Assembly: GCA_964637875.1 (NCBI GenBank)
Contig: CAZWXK010000005.1
Coordinates: 1-64,000, forward strand
Length of the DNA: 64,000 nucleotides
Direction: 5' to 3'
Origin: UBA5972 sp964637875
Lineage (GTDB): Bacteria; Pseudomonadota; Alphaproteobacteria; Rhodobacterales; Rhodobacteraceae
This document shows positions 24,601 to 32,660 of the stretch, in pieces; the stretch's first letter is position 1; each line of letters opens with the position of its first letter. The position numbers were made by a program, and so were the translations under genes. Below the pieces are notes generated by a model. It was given only the letters and a program-made list of their open reading frames with translations. It searched no databases and was not told where the DNA came from.

Positions 24601-27375
24601 CGTGGTGATCCGGTTCAACCTCCAGCGCAGCGCCGGCAAGGGGCGCTGCCGCAGATCTGGGCCGACCGCGATCACGTCAAAGGCGGCCGTGCCCCCCTCG
24701 GGCAGCACGCCGTCGAACAGGGGGCGAATACCGATGACGGTCGTGCGCGGTGCAAGCGGACGCTCGACCATGCGTTCGACCGGGCGGCCCGACCCCTCGC
24801 GCAGACGGATGATCGCCTTGAGCGCAAGCGGGCGCGCGGTCTGGTCGATCGCGGGCATTTTCAGCACGACGCGCGCGCGCCCCTGCGAATCGGTGCGCAT
24901 CCCCGCGGCCGCGTATTCCACGGCGGGGCGGAAATCCGCGTCGTGGCGGCCAAAGACATAGCCCGCAAAACCCGGCAGCCCGTCGGCCAGCGAGACCCTT
25001 GCCTCGGCCTCGATCCCCAGCCCGGCGGCCGGCGCGCCATAAAGATAACGGGCAGCGATCTCGACCACGGGGTTGACGTCGGGACGCAGCGCCTTGCCGG
25101 AAGGCGCCGCACCCGTCGATCCGGCCAGGCGCAGGTCGAAATCGACCCGCTCGGGAATGAAATCCTCGACCAGGAAACGTCCCTGGGCCAGCGGCGGGGC
25201 CTTGGGGTCGGCATGCAGGCGCACCGTCCAGGTGCCGCGCATGGCATTGTCCGGAAGGGCCAGCCGCATCACATGACCGCCATCGCCCAGATCCGGCAGC
25301 AGACGGCGCGCGAATGTCACCCCGTCGGGTCGCGTCACGACCGCATTCAGCGGCAGCCCCGCCACGGCCTCGGCGCGGCCGTTGCGGGCCAGCACCGTCA
25401 GGTTGACGACCGCGCCGGGGCGATAGGCGCCGCGATCCAGGGTCATGAACAGGTCGATCGGCGGCGGCGCGGCACGTCCGGCCACGCCCCGATCCGACAG
25501 GTCAAAGGCCGGCCCGGTCAGGTCGAGAAAGGCGAAATCGTCGCCCAGGCGCACGGTAATCATCTGTACCGCCCGCCCGGCGCGCCCGGCCAGCAGACCG
25601 GGGGCGAAATGCGCATGGCCCTGGGCATCGGTGTCGGCACTGGCCAGAACCTCGTTGTTGCGCGCGACAAGACGCACCTCCGCGCCCTTTCTGGCGCCCC
25701 CGTCGCCCAGGCCGCGCACAAACACATGCAGCCCGTCAGCCCCCTTCATGGTGGACAGCCCCAGATCGGTAACGATGAACCACTGCGCCGCGGCCGGGGC
25801 ATCATAGGGATCGGCCCCGGGCAGCCGCGCCCGCAACACATAGACCCCGGGGGCAAGACCGCCGATCACCTCGCCCACGGGCAATGCGGTGGTGACATCG
25901 CGGTTCAGCTCCATGCCCACCTCGCCCCTGCCCGACCAGATTTCCTCGCCCAGCGAGGCCGAGATGTCGCGCTCGTCCCATTGCGACAGCGCGTTGCCGA
26001 ACAGGCCCTGCCGGATCACCCGCACCAGATTGCGCGCCCCCACCCGATAGATCCCGAGATCGACCTGCGCGGTATTGACCGTGGTGATCGGGATACGCGC
26101 ACCGCGCCCGCGCGGCAACACATAGGCCCGCCCGCTGAAATGCGCCGCGGGGTCGCGATCGCGGACATAGGTTTCAAGGGTCACGGCACGCGCCAGCACC
26201 TCGCCGCTGGCCGCCGGCAGGCCCTTGCGAAAGGTCAGGGAATAGGTTTCGCCATGCCGGACCCCCTCGACACAGATCTGGCGACCGCGCGCCTCGACGG
26301 CAAGTCCGCTTTCGGGCAGGCGCAGATAGGTGGCGTAATCGACCCCGCCTGCCACAAGATCCTCGGAGAATGTGGCGCAGATGCGCGGCATGGCGGCGTT
26401 GTTGTCAACGCTGTGATCGGTAATGCGAAAACCATAGGTGGCAATCAGGCGATCCAGCGCGCGCGCGCGGCGGGCCGAGGGTTCGATGCGGCTGGCAAGG
26501 CGCTGCGCCCGGATGGCCAGACGTCCGCGCCGCTGTGCAACCAGGGCCGCGGTCAGGGCATCCATCGCGGCCGCCTCGAGGGCGGGCGAGGCGGCCCGCA
26601 GAAAGGCATTGAGGGCGGCGGATCTGGCGCGCGCGACCAGTTGCTGCCGCCGTCCCTTATCGGCCTTGATCGCGGCCAGGGCATCGCGCGAAAACAGGAT
26701 CCAGTGGGCAGGCGCATCGGTCAGGGTCAGGGCCGCGCCAACCAGCGCGCCCGCCCGTGCGAAATCGCCCGTCCTGCGCGCATCCCGCGCCGCCGCCAGC
26801 AACTGTTCCGCGTTCCAGCCATCGGGCGCATGGCGCATTCCCAGATCCTCGGCCTGCCTGCGGGCGGCGGTCAGGTCGTCGTCCGGCATGAAATCCAGCC
26901 GCGCCGCCTGCGCGCGCGCGCGCGCCAGAACCTGCGCCGAGGTCGCCATCACCCGCGCCGAGATCGCGCCGACAAAGGGCTTGATCGCACTGACCCCGCT
27001 CTTGGGGAAACAGGCGCCCTTGGCGGTGTTGAAGGTAAACGCGCCGCAGGACGCATCATCGAGACAGCGCATCGTGCAACGGGCCAGGTCGGTTCCGAAT
27101 ATCGGCCCCAGATCGCGGCCCGGGAAATCGGTGTCGCGCATGATCGTGATGCGCCGGTCGGGAACGGGTGCGGACCTGACCGAGGGCCCGGCTGCCGCAC
27201 CGCCCGCGCCCGCGGCCTGTGCCACCGCCCCGGTGGGCAGCACGAGAAGGGCCGCCATCAACCCCGGCAGAGCCACTATCCGGGCGATACGGGCGGCCCG
27301 GGCGATACGGGCGGCGCGCGCGGGAGAATGGTGAAAACGGTGAAAACCTGTCTGAAAAATGCGCGCAAACAACAT
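21646..27375 (-). CDS. Alpha-2-macroglobulin family protein with PAN domain
   Basis: A 1909-residue bacterial alpha-2-macroglobulin, a periplasmic or lipid-bilayer-associated protease trap. The N-terminus has a basic region and hydrophobic signal (to about residue 53), then a PAN/Apple-like domain (about 75-145; RDTDFPGRDLGPIFG, RCTMRCLDDASCGAFTFN, ACFPKSG with the cysteine pattern). MG-type beta domains follow, e.g. LFMTLDRGAYRPGAVVNLTV and RGTWTVRLHADPKAPPLAQG. The thioester motif is intact as YPYGCTEQ, C1460-T-E-Q1463, followed by the helical domain (ALPLIYLGRLARA). It is upstream of pbpC with a 13-nt gap, which couples covalent trapping to wall repair. No lipobox Cys is evident, so whether it is soluble or anchored is open. 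Length is normal for the YfhM group. Confidence 0.93.
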   Translation of the reverse strand: MLFARIFQTGFHRFHHSPARAARIARAARIARIVALPGLMAALLVLPTGAVAQAAGAGGAAAGPSVRSAPVPDRRITIMRDTDFPGRDLGPIFGTDLARCTMRCLDDASCGAFTFNTAKGACFPKSGVSAIKPFVGAISARVMATSAQVLARARAQAARLDFMPDDDLTAARRQAEDLGMRHAPDGWNAEQLLAAARDARRTGDFARAGALVGAALTLTDAPAHWILFSRDALAAIKADKGRRQQLVARARSAALNAFLRAASPALEAAAMDALTAALVAQRRGRLAIRAQRLASRIEPSARRARALDRLIATYGFRITDHSVDNNAAMPRICATFSEDLVAGGVDYATYLRLPESGLAVEARGRQICVEGVRHGETYSLTFRKGLPAASGEVLARAVTLETYVRDRDPAAHFSGRAYVLPRGRGARIPITTVNTAQVDLGIYRVGARNLVRVIRQGLFGNALSQWDERDISASLGEEIWSGRGEVGMELNRDVTTALPVGEVIGGLAPGVYVLRARLPGADPYDAPAAAQWFIVTDLGLSTMKGADGLHVFVRGLGDGGARKGAEVRLVARNNEVLASADTDAQGHAHFAPGLLAGRAGRAVQMITVRLGDDFAFLDLTGPAFDLSDRGVAGRAAPPPIDLFMTLDRGAYRPGAVVNLTVLARNGRAEAVAGLPLNAVVTRPDGVTFARRLLPDLGDGGHVMRLALPDNAMRGTWTVRLHADPKAPPLAQGRFLVEDFIPERVDFDLRLAGSTGAAPSGKALRPDVNPVVEIAARYLYGAPAAGLGIEAEARVSLADGLPGFAGYVFGRHDADFRPAVEYAAAGMRTDSQGRARVVLKMPAIDQTARPLALKAIIRLREGSGRPVERMVERPLAPRTTVIGIRPLFDGVLPEGGTAAFDVIAVGPDLRQRPLPALRWRLNRITTRYQWYQTGGSWRYEPVTTRARVASGRIGATVGAAGDGGAARIDAPVKWGRYELVVETPPGGPPDGHMASSLAFDAGWYAPAAALDTPDVLRIGLDKARYRVGDVAVLRVVPRAPGLGVITVMSNRLIMKRILRLKAGENLIRLPVTEGWGMGAYVAATVIRTPSDGATGTRRGKAAPEDDRPASADLRHAPLRAIGLKWAAVAPGDHRLGVEIVTDTAPRPRAPLKLRIRVSGVRPGERARLTLAAVDVGILNLTGFSAPDPEGHYFGQRRLGVQLRDLYGRLIDAREGRLGRLRSGGDAAPGLQIQSPPPTGDTVAFFSGPIEVDENGWASLSLDIPDFNGTIRLMAVAWSKTGIGQASRDVILRDPVVLTASLPRFLAPGDRSRVLLEIAHVQGPAGKVGIAVSASGGLVLDRAALPGSIPLARDRKVVLALPVSAPMAAPSPSVTPAITVTLTTPAGQRLRQTLRLPVRANDPEIRRQTRASLADGRDFILSPDMFDGLLPGTGRATLAVGPVARFDMPGLLATLNRYPYGCTEQLAATALPLIYLGRLARAMGGVAGGDLEARVNRAVIAVLQNQSSSGAFGLWQPGGGDLWLDAFATDFLGRARAGGFSVPDDSFRLALENLRNRVNYAADFRRGGEGIAYALMVLAREGAANIGDLRYYADARSDALATPMALAQLGAALAFYGDQRRADAMFRKAGLLLRRLQDAPDARLWRVDYGSRLRDVAAVLALAAEAGSRVLDRDALIGMLRPALEGRVLSTQESMWTLLAANALLDETPAGGFLVDGRPAEGPVVARLTAGQLRAGQVVRVSNMSGRSAMTVVTVVGRPRDPVPAGGNGYVIERRYFDLQGRPVDVANVALNQRLVVVIAVTPRRPGKGRLMIDDPLPAGFEIDNPDLLRAGDIKALDWLKPVATARHVEFRADRFLAAVDWGGDKPLRLAYVVRAVSPGRFRHPAASVQDMYRPEFRARTATGQVVIAQR
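27281..27316 (-). repeat. 18-bp tandem duplication in the alpha-2-macroglobulin signal region
   Basis: CGGGCGATACGGGCGGC with one more base is present at 27281-27298 and 27299-27316. It encodes two copies of ARAARI in the basic region ahead of the hydrophobic signal segment. Confidence 0.85.
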
Positions 27376-27525
27376 GACACGACCCCGAAATGCGGATAAC
27401 TATCGCGTGATGGTCGCATGAAGACCCGATCATTGCAATATTTCACGCCCCCGCAGGGCCTGCCCGCGCGCCATCGCGACATCGGCCCCGGTCCTGCGCG
27501 CAATCCGCCCTGACGGAGGCATTTC

Positions 27526-27993
27526 GTGCACGACCCCGACCGATGCGACTATCACGAGGTTTCACAACGCCTCGCCGCGCTCTGCGCGGACGAGGACGAC
27601 CACATCGCCATCATGGCCAGCATCTGTTGCGAGCTGTACCATGCGGATGCGCGCTTCGACTGGGTCGGTTTCTACCGCGCGGTCGGGGACTCGCTGCTCA
27701 GGATCGGTCCCTATCAGGGCGGGCATGGCTGTCTGACCATCCCCTTTTCCCGCGGCGTCTGCGGCGCGGCGGCACGCCTGCGCAAGGTACAGATCGTCGA
27801 TGACGTGAACAGCTTTGACGGCCATATCGCCTGTGCGTCGAGCACGCGCGCAGAGCTGGTGATCCCGTTTGACGACGCGCAGGGGCGATTGATCGGCGTT
27901 CTCGACATCGACAGCGACCGTCCCGCGGCCTTTGATGCGACGGACGCGGCCCAGTTGCAGGCCCTGTTGCAGATGCTGTTTGCCCGTCCCTGA
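27526..27993 (+). CDS. msrC: Free methionine-(R)-sulfoxide reductase (GAF type)
   Basis: A 155-residue GAF-fold enzyme reducing free Met-R-sulfoxide with thioredoxin, protecting the methionine pool from oxidants. The family pattern is clear: FDWVGFYRAVGDSLLRIGPY, IPFSRGVCGAAA, FDGHIACASSTRAEL, GVLDIDSDRPAAFDATDA. The three cysteines of the catalytic mechanism are present as C69, C79 and C103. Start is GTG 27526, supported by a GGAGG box at 27515-27519 with ideal spacing. It is a single gene, divergent from the alpha-2-macroglobulin gene and convergent with the PIN gene; a small ATCCC/GGGAT hairpin sits between the two stops (27995-28009). Confidence 0.93.
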   Translation: MHDPDRCDYHEVSQRLAALCADEDDHIAIMASICCELYHADARFDWVGFYRAVGDSLLRIGPYQGGHGCLTIPFSRGVCGAAARLRKVQIVDDVNSFDGHIACASSTRAELVIPFDDAQGRLIGVLDIDSDRPAAFDATDAAQLQALLQMLFARP

Positions 27994-28008
27994 AATCCCG
28001 CAAGGGGA

Positions 28009-28578
28009 TCACCCGGCCCCGGCACGACCGGACGCCCGGCCGAGCGCCCGGCGCAGGCGCGTCAGGCGTGCCTTTTTCAACAACGCCCCACGGTCGAGCC
28101 GGCCGTCCGACATCCGGCAGGCGCGCCCGAGCACCCTGTCCAGCACGGCGTGCAGAATCACGGGCCGCTCCTCCAGGGCCGCCACCAGAAAGGCATCGGG
28201 ATCGAGGCGGCGCAGACCATGCCTTGCCAGGGTGCGGGTGGGAAAGTCGCGCCGGTTGAGGGTAAGTATCCCGTCCGCCCCGCCGGCTATCGCGGTGGCC
28301 AGCACATGGCGATCATCCGCATCCGGCAGCGATATGCGCGATTCGATGGCCGGGGCCGGGGCGATCTCGGCCATGGGCCAGCGCGCGCGCAGCAGCGCGA
28401 TCTCGGCACGCGCAAGGGCGGCATGTTCGGGCAGGTTGCGGGCAACCGCCCGGCCCCATTCCGAAAGGATGCGTGCCGACCACAACGGCTGAAAGGCGCC
28501 TTCGGCCGCAAGGCCCACAATGATTTCGCGCAACACCGTGGGATAGAGCACGCAGGCGTCGATCACCACCCGCATCAT
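28009..28578 (-). CDS. PIN domain protein (RSP_2648-type)
   Basis: A 189-residue PIN-fold putative ribonuclease. The acidic catalytic residues appear in the family positions: D7 in VVIDACVLYP, SEWGRAVARN with a Glu, and the DADD of SLPDADDRHVLATAI. No antitoxin-like small gene is next to it, and it is longer than VapC toxins; from memory it matches the Rhodobacteraceae PIN family named after R. sphaeroides RSP_2648. It begins with ATGATG overlapping the TGA of the RNA methyltransferase gene, and that partner is conserved, suggesting joint work on RNA. It is last in an overlapping minus-strand operon. Target RNA is unknown. Confidence 0.85.
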   Translation of the reverse strand: MMRVVIDACVLYPTVLREIIVGLAAEGAFQPLWSARILSEWGRAVARNLPEHAALARAEIALLRARWPMAEIAPAPAIESRISLPDADDRHVLATAIAGGADGILTLNRRDFPTRTLARHGLRRLDPDAFLVAALEERPVILHAVLDRVLGRACRMSDGRLDRGALLKKARLTRLRRALGRASGRAGAG

Positions 28579-29777
28579 GCCAGCCTGAAAAACAGCGCCT
28601 TGAGATAGGCCGATTCGGCCAGCTGCGGGTGCTGCGGGTGGTCGGGCCCGCTCGATCCCGCATGGATCAGTTGGGCATCGCCCCGCCCGGCCCGGCCGAT
28701 ACCCCGGATCGAGGCTGCCCGGAAACGCGGCGGATCCACGGCATGCGAGCAGGAACACAACACCAGAAAACCCCCCGGCGCAACCAGCGAGGCCCCCAGA
28801 CGCGCAACCCTTTCATAGGCACGCAATCCCGCCTCGACCGCGGGTCGGGCCGGCGCGAATGCGGGCGGATCGCAGATCACCAGATCGAATTGCCGCCCCT
28901 CGGCGGCAAGGGCGGCCATCACCTCGAAGGCATCGCCCCGGATGGTAGCGAAGCGGCCGGCGAATCCCGATGCCTCGGCCCCCCGCGCGGCCAGTTCCAG
29001 CGCCGCCTGCGAGGCATCGACCGCATCGGCCCGCCTGGCCCCGCCCGCCAGCGCGGCCAGGGCAAAGCCCCCCACATGGGTGAACACGTCGAGAACCGAG
29101 CCCCCACGCGCCAGGCGGGCGGCAAAGGCGTGATTGTCGCGCTGGTCATAGAACAGGCCGGTTTTCTGCCCCTGCTCGAGATCGGCAAGATAGGTGGCCC
29201 CGTTCATGGGCACCGCGATCGGCCCGTCCAGCGTTCCGCGGATGACCTCGAGCCTTTCGGCAAGGCCCTCGATCTTGCGCGCGCGCCCCATCCCGTTCAT
29301 CACCACGGTGGTGATCCCGTCCAGCCCGATCAGCGCGTCGGCCAGGTCGTTGATGCGCGCATCCGCCCAGGCCGCGTTGGGCTGGATTGCCGCGACCGCG
29401 CCGAAACGGTCGATCACGACCCCGGGCAGGCCGTCGGCCTCGGCATGGGCAAGGCGGTAGAACGGCGCGTCATACAGGCGCGCGCGCAGTGCCAGGGCCT
29501 GTTGCAGACGGTGCCGGAACCAGCCGCGATCGATGCGCGCACCCAGATCGCGATCGAGCATCCGGCAGACGATGCGCGACTGGGCATTGAAGGCGGCAAG
29601 GCCCAGGCTCGCGCCGTCATGAGCGCGCAGCTCGACGATTTCGCCCGCCGGTATCCGCCGGCTGCGCCGGTCGAGCACCACCTCGTCGGCAAAGACCCAG
29701 GGCGCGCCGAAACGCACCCTCTGGGGCGACTTGTTGGGGCGCATGCGGATGACGGGGCGTGAGGTCAGACTGTTCAT
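28575..29777 (-). CDS. Class I SAM-dependent RNA methyltransferase (RlmI-like, RSP_2647-type)
   Basis: A 400-residue enzyme of the RlmI/RlmL-C type with an N-terminal PUA-like domain (about 10-80), a central EEHEE-like region, and a Rossmann methyltransferase. Diagnostic pieces are GLFYDQRDNHAFA, SVLDVFTHVGGFALAA for SAM binding, FDLVICDPPAFAPA, and VLCSCSHAV. RlmI methylates cytosine in 23S rRNA; the exact base here is unknown. It is followed by a PIN-domain gene with an overlapping start. Upstream is DUF6505, 76 nt away. From memory the methyltransferase/PIN pair is a conserved unit in Rhodobacteraceae. Confidence 0.9.
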   Translation of the reverse strand: MNSLTSRPVIRMRPNKSPQRVRFGAPWVFADEVVLDRRSRRIPAGEIVELRAHDGASLGLAAFNAQSRIVCRMLDRDLGARIDRGWFRHRLQQALALRARLYDAPFYRLAHAEADGLPGVVIDRFGAVAAIQPNAAWADARINDLADALIGLDGITTVVMNGMGRARKIEGLAERLEVIRGTLDGPIAVPMNGATYLADLEQGQKTGLFYDQRDNHAFAARLARGGSVLDVFTHVGGFALAALAGGARRADAVDASQAALELAARGAEASGFAGRFATIRGDAFEVMAALAAEGRQFDLVICDPPAFAPARPAVEAGLRAYERVARLGASLVAPGGFLVLCSCSHAVDPPRFRAASIRGIGRAGRGDAQLIHAGSSGPDHPQHPQLAESAYLKALFFRLA

Positions 29778-29853
29778 GCCCCCTCCTAGCGCGATCGGGG
29801 CATGATCTCAATGCGACCGCGATACCGCGCGCCGCCCCGCACCCGCGCCCGTC

Positions 29854-30491
29854 TCAGCTCCCGTCGGGGGTGGCGTGGCGGGCGACCTGTTCGATACGGG
29901 CATCCATCGGATCGNNNNNNNNNNNNNNNNNNNNNNNNNNNNNNNNNNNNNNNNNNNNNNNNNNNNNNNNNNNNNNNNNNNNNNNNNNNNNNNNNNNNNN
30001 NNNNNNNNNNNNNNCCCGTCGGGGGTGGCGTGGCGGGCGACCTGTTCGATACGGGCATCCATCGGATCGATCACGCGAAAGGTTTCGCGCACGCCGGATT
30101 CGGTCAGGCTGCGCATCACCGTCAAAAGGGTATTGTCGTCCAGATCGGCGCACAGCTCGGCCATGTGGGCCAGTTCCTCATGCGCGACCGGCAAGGCCGC
30201 CTCGATCGAGGGCGCGCCCCAATAGGCCACGAAATGCCGCGCCAGCACGGCCGCCAGATGGTCGTGTTCCTCGGCGGTGATCGGCGCGACCGCGACAAAG
30301 GTTGCGCGGCCGAAACTGTCCAGCCCCAGCCAGCCATTGGCAAAGGCCTGACGCGCCTTTCCGACAAGGTCGTCCTCGGTCCAGTTGGAAAACTCGAACC
30401 CCCCGCTGATGGCCCATTCCCCCGGCCGTGCGGGGTTGTGAAAGACGTGACTGTCGCTTTCGTCCAGGTGGATCGTACGGGCAAGTTTCAT
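29854..30491 (-). CDS. DUF6505 family protein (interrupted by an artefactual gap)
   Basis: As written, the frame runs into 100 N. Removing the gap and one copy of the 55-bp duplicate that flanks it gives a continuous 160-residue protein from ATG 30491 to TGA 29854-29856 (483 nt). The protein starts MKLARTIHLDESDSHVF and carries ISGGFEFSNW, ARQAFANGWLGLDSFGRATF, HMAELCADLDDNTLLTVMRS and ends RHATPDGS. I recognise it as DUF6505, a soluble Rhodobacterales family without known function. The start overlaps the stop of the biotin/lipoate-ligase-like gene (ATGA). The context of Mrp, DUF6494 and formate dehydrogenase suggests a maturation role. Confidence 0.75.
29915..30014. other. Assembly gap with 55-bp duplicated flanks
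   Basis: 100 N. The 55 bp ending at 29914 (from 29860) are identical to the 55 bp starting at 30015 (to 30069). The contigs therefore overlap and the true gap is most likely -55 bp rather than +100. Confidence 0.9.
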
Positions 30492-31282
30492 GTCTCATCC
30501 TCGTTTTCCAGAACCGAGACCAGCGGAATCGTGACCCGCCCCGCCCCGGTTTTCAGGCGCATGGCGAAATCGGGCTCGACCCCCTCGAACAGCCCGCTTC
30601 GGGGCGTGCCCCGGTCATCGACCGCGATCGTGCTGCCGATCCCCTCGACCAGGCCATGCCAGGCCTGAAACAGGGGGTCGCGCGCACCGTCCTGCAACGC
30701 GTTCAGCCAGATCAGGCTGTGGCGTGCCCAGCTCTCGAGCAGCTGCGCGGGCAGGATGTCGCCACAGCCCTCCTCGGCCAGCGAGGTGCGGTCGGGTATC
30801 CGACCCGGTTCGACACCTGCGGGCAATGCCAGCCAGAGGTCGAGCCCGATCACCAGCCAGCCGGGAATCCGGCGCGCGTCGCGGGTGTCGGCGATGGCCC
30901 GCAACCGGCCACAGGAGGCGCCGTTCAGACGGATCCCTCCCTGCCATGTCAGATAGACGGCGGTCTCGGGCGGGGCCAGTTCGCCCATGGCGTTCTGAAA
31001 GCCCACGCCACAGGCAACCAGCGCGGCAACGGCCGATTCAAGCGCCTCCTCGGGCGCCAGCACCAGCGCCGCGCGCAGCCTGTCAGGCGCGATGTCGTGG
31101 GCGATCAGGCCTGCATCCGTTCCCCGCGCGGCCTCGTGCCGGGCCACGGCAAGCGGATCGAGCCCGCCCGTGGCCACGGCCCTGAACAGGGGCGGCAGGC
31201 GGAGCCCGGCGATGTCGCCCATGCCCGATGCATCATCCATGCCCGGTACCGTATCTGGGCTGTCGCAACCGCGCGCCATCAT
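30488..31282 (-). CDS. Biotin/lipoate-protein ligase family protein
   Basis: A protein of up to 264 residues with a diverged biotin/lipoyl ligase fold: LRLPPLFRAVATGGLDPLAVA near the start, AVYLTWQGGIRLNGASCGRL where a ligase would bind the adenylate, IPGWLVIGLDLWLAL, and a C-terminal SH3-like part GLFEGVEPDFAMRLKTG. It lacks the obvious GRGRxGR loop of BirA, so ligase activity is unproven. Its start ATGATG overlaps the Mrp/ApbC stop, and its stop overlaps the DUF6505 start. An internal Met at MGDIAGLRLPP is an alternative start. In this operon it may modify a protein or have lost catalysis. Confidence 0.75.
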   Translation of the reverse strand: MMARGCDSPDTVPGMDDASGMGDIAGLRLPPLFRAVATGGLDPLAVARHEAARGTDAGLIAHDIAPDRLRAALVLAPEEALESAVAALVACGVGFQNAMGELAPPETAVYLTWQGGIRLNGASCGRLRAIADTRDARRIPGWLVIGLDLWLALPAGVEPGRIPDRTSLAEEGCGDILPAQLLESWARHSLIWLNALQDGARDPLFQAWHGLVEGIGSTIAVDDRGTPRSGLFEGVEPDFAMRLKTGAGRVTIPLVSVLENEDET

Positions 31283-32343
31283 GCCTGCCCCATCTCGACC
31301 AGCCGGCGCGCAAGCGCGCGAAAGGCATGGGCCTGCGGGCTGTCCGGTTTCGACGCCACGATCGGCGCGCCACCATCCGAGGCCCGGCGGATATCCAGAT
31401 GCAGCGGCAGTTCGGCCAGCAGGGGCACAGCCAGCCGCGCGGCCTCGTCCCGCACGCCGCCATGGCCGAAGGTGTGTTCTTCATGGCCGCAATTCGAACA
31501 GATATGGGTGGACATGTTCTCGACCATGCCGATGATTTCGACCCCCATCTTGCGGAACATGTCGATCCCCTTGCGGGCATCCAGCAGGGCGACATCCTGG
31601 GGGGTCGAGACGATGATCGCGCCGTCCAGCCGCACCTTCTGGGCCAGGGTCATCTGGACATCGCCCGTTCCCGGCGGCAAATCGACCAGCAGGATGTCGA
31701 GCGCGCCCCACTGGACCTGGTTCAGCATCTGCTGCAACGCCCCCATCAGCATGGGACCGCGCCAGATGACGGCCTCGTCCTCGGGCGTCATCAGGCCGAT
31801 CGACATCATCGTAACCCCGTGATTGCGCAGGGGCAGGATGATCTTGCCGTCGGGCGAGGCGGGGCGGCCCGACACCCCCAGCATGCGCGGCTGGCTGGGG
31901 CCGAACACATCGGCGTCCAGCAGACCGACCCGCCGCCCCTCGGCCGCCAGCGCCACCGCAAGATTGCTGGACAGCGTCGATTTTCCGACCCCGCCCTTGC
32001 CCGATGCGATGGCGATGACATGATCCACGCCCGGCAGATCCTGCGGCCCCTTGCCGGCGGGTTTCGCCCGCCCCAGATCGGGCGGGGGCGTCGGCGTCGC
32101 CTGGGCGGTGGTCACGACCGATACCCCTTCGACCCCGTCCAGGGCGGCCAGCGCCGCGCGTGCCGCAGCGGCAAGGGACTCGAGCTGTTCGGCGCTTTCG
32201 CCCGCGCCCTCGATCACGAACCGCACCTGCCCGCCCTCGATCACCAGCGCGCGCACCATGCCGGCACTGACGATATCACCCCCGCCCGAGGGTGCCGTAA
32301 TGGCCCCGAGCGCCGCGAGAATGTCCTTGCGCGTCACAGCCAT
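31279..32343 (-). CDS. apbC: Mrp/ApbC iron-sulfur cluster carrier ATPase
   Basis: A 354-residue P-loop ATPase that carries [4Fe-4S] clusters to apoproteins. An N-terminal MIP18-like domain (1-80) is followed by a Pro-rich linker, then the deviant Walker A SGKGGVGKST (S114-T123), switch region LLDADVFGPSQPRML, Walker B ILLVDLPPGTGD, and the cluster-binding CxxC in THICSNCGHEE. All functional residues are present. ATG 32343 begins MAVTRKDIL. It lies between DUF6494 and the ligase-like gene, and close to genes for multi-cluster formate dehydrogenase proteins, which fits a supply role. It may also serve the whole cell. Confidence 0.95.
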   Translation of the reverse strand: MAVTRKDILAALGAITAPSGGGDIVSAGMVRALVIEGGQVRFVIEGAGESAEQLESLAAAARAALAALDGVEGVSVVTTAQATPTPPPDLGRAKPAGKGPQDLPGVDHVIAIASGKGGVGKSTLSSNLAVALAAEGRRVGLLDADVFGPSQPRMLGVSGRPASPDGKIILPLRNHGVTMMSIGLMTPEDEAVIWRGPMLMGALQQMLNQVQWGALDILLVDLPPGTGDVQMTLAQKVRLDGAIIVSTPQDVALLDARKGIDMFRKMGVEIIGMVENMSTHICSNCGHEEHTFGHGGVRDEAARLAVPLLAELPLHLDIRRASDGGAPIVASKPDSPQAHAFRALARRLVEMGQA

Positions 32344-32377
32344 GCGAAAGCCCCCCCTGGCCTGGTCGTGTCTTGCG

Positions 32378-32578
32378 TCATTCGGCGCCCGCGATCTTGC
32401 CCTCGACCACATGTTCCAGGTCGAGCCCGTCGATGGTCAGCACCACACGCGCCCTGAATTCGCGCCCGCGCGTTGCCCCGGTTCCGGCCTTGCGCATGGC
32501 GTCCTCGATCGCCTTTTGCGAGGTCACGCCGACCTGTTTGAGAAATTTGCGCATGGTCATGTTGAAATCGTCGCTCAT
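32378..32578 (-). CDS. DUF6494 family protein
   Basis: A 66-residue soluble protein, MSDDFNMTMRKFLKQVGVTS at the start, with a helical first half and a beta second half (FRARVVLTIDGLDLEH). I recognise it as DUF6494, a short alphaproteobacterial family usually next to Mrp/ApbC; no function is known. ATG 32578 is preceded by AAAGGAAAGATG. It is the first gene of the minus-strand operon DUF6494-apbC-ligase-DUF6505, divergent from the cytochrome fusion gene by 82 bp. Confidence 0.8.
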   Translation of the reverse strand: MSDDFNMTMRKFLKQVGVTSQKAIEDAMRKAGTGATRGREFRARVVLTIDGLDLEHVVEGKIAGAE

Positions 32579-32660
32579 GACATCTTTCCTTTCTTTGGTT
32601 TGACCCGGGCCGCCCGGGTCGCCTAGAGATTGAAGAATCGATCACCGCCGGAGGCCCGCC

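Noticed and set aside
21631..27399. A 1922-codon open frame on the plus strand opposite the alpha-2-macroglobulin gene
   Set aside because: It lies antiparallel to a clear gene, has no family motif and is rich in Arg, Gly, His and Gln, as expected of an antisense frame in GC-rich DNA.
28009..28578. PIN protein as a VapC toxin of a toxin-antitoxin pair
   Set aside because: It is longer than VapC and has no small antitoxin gene beside it; its constant partner is a methyltransferase.
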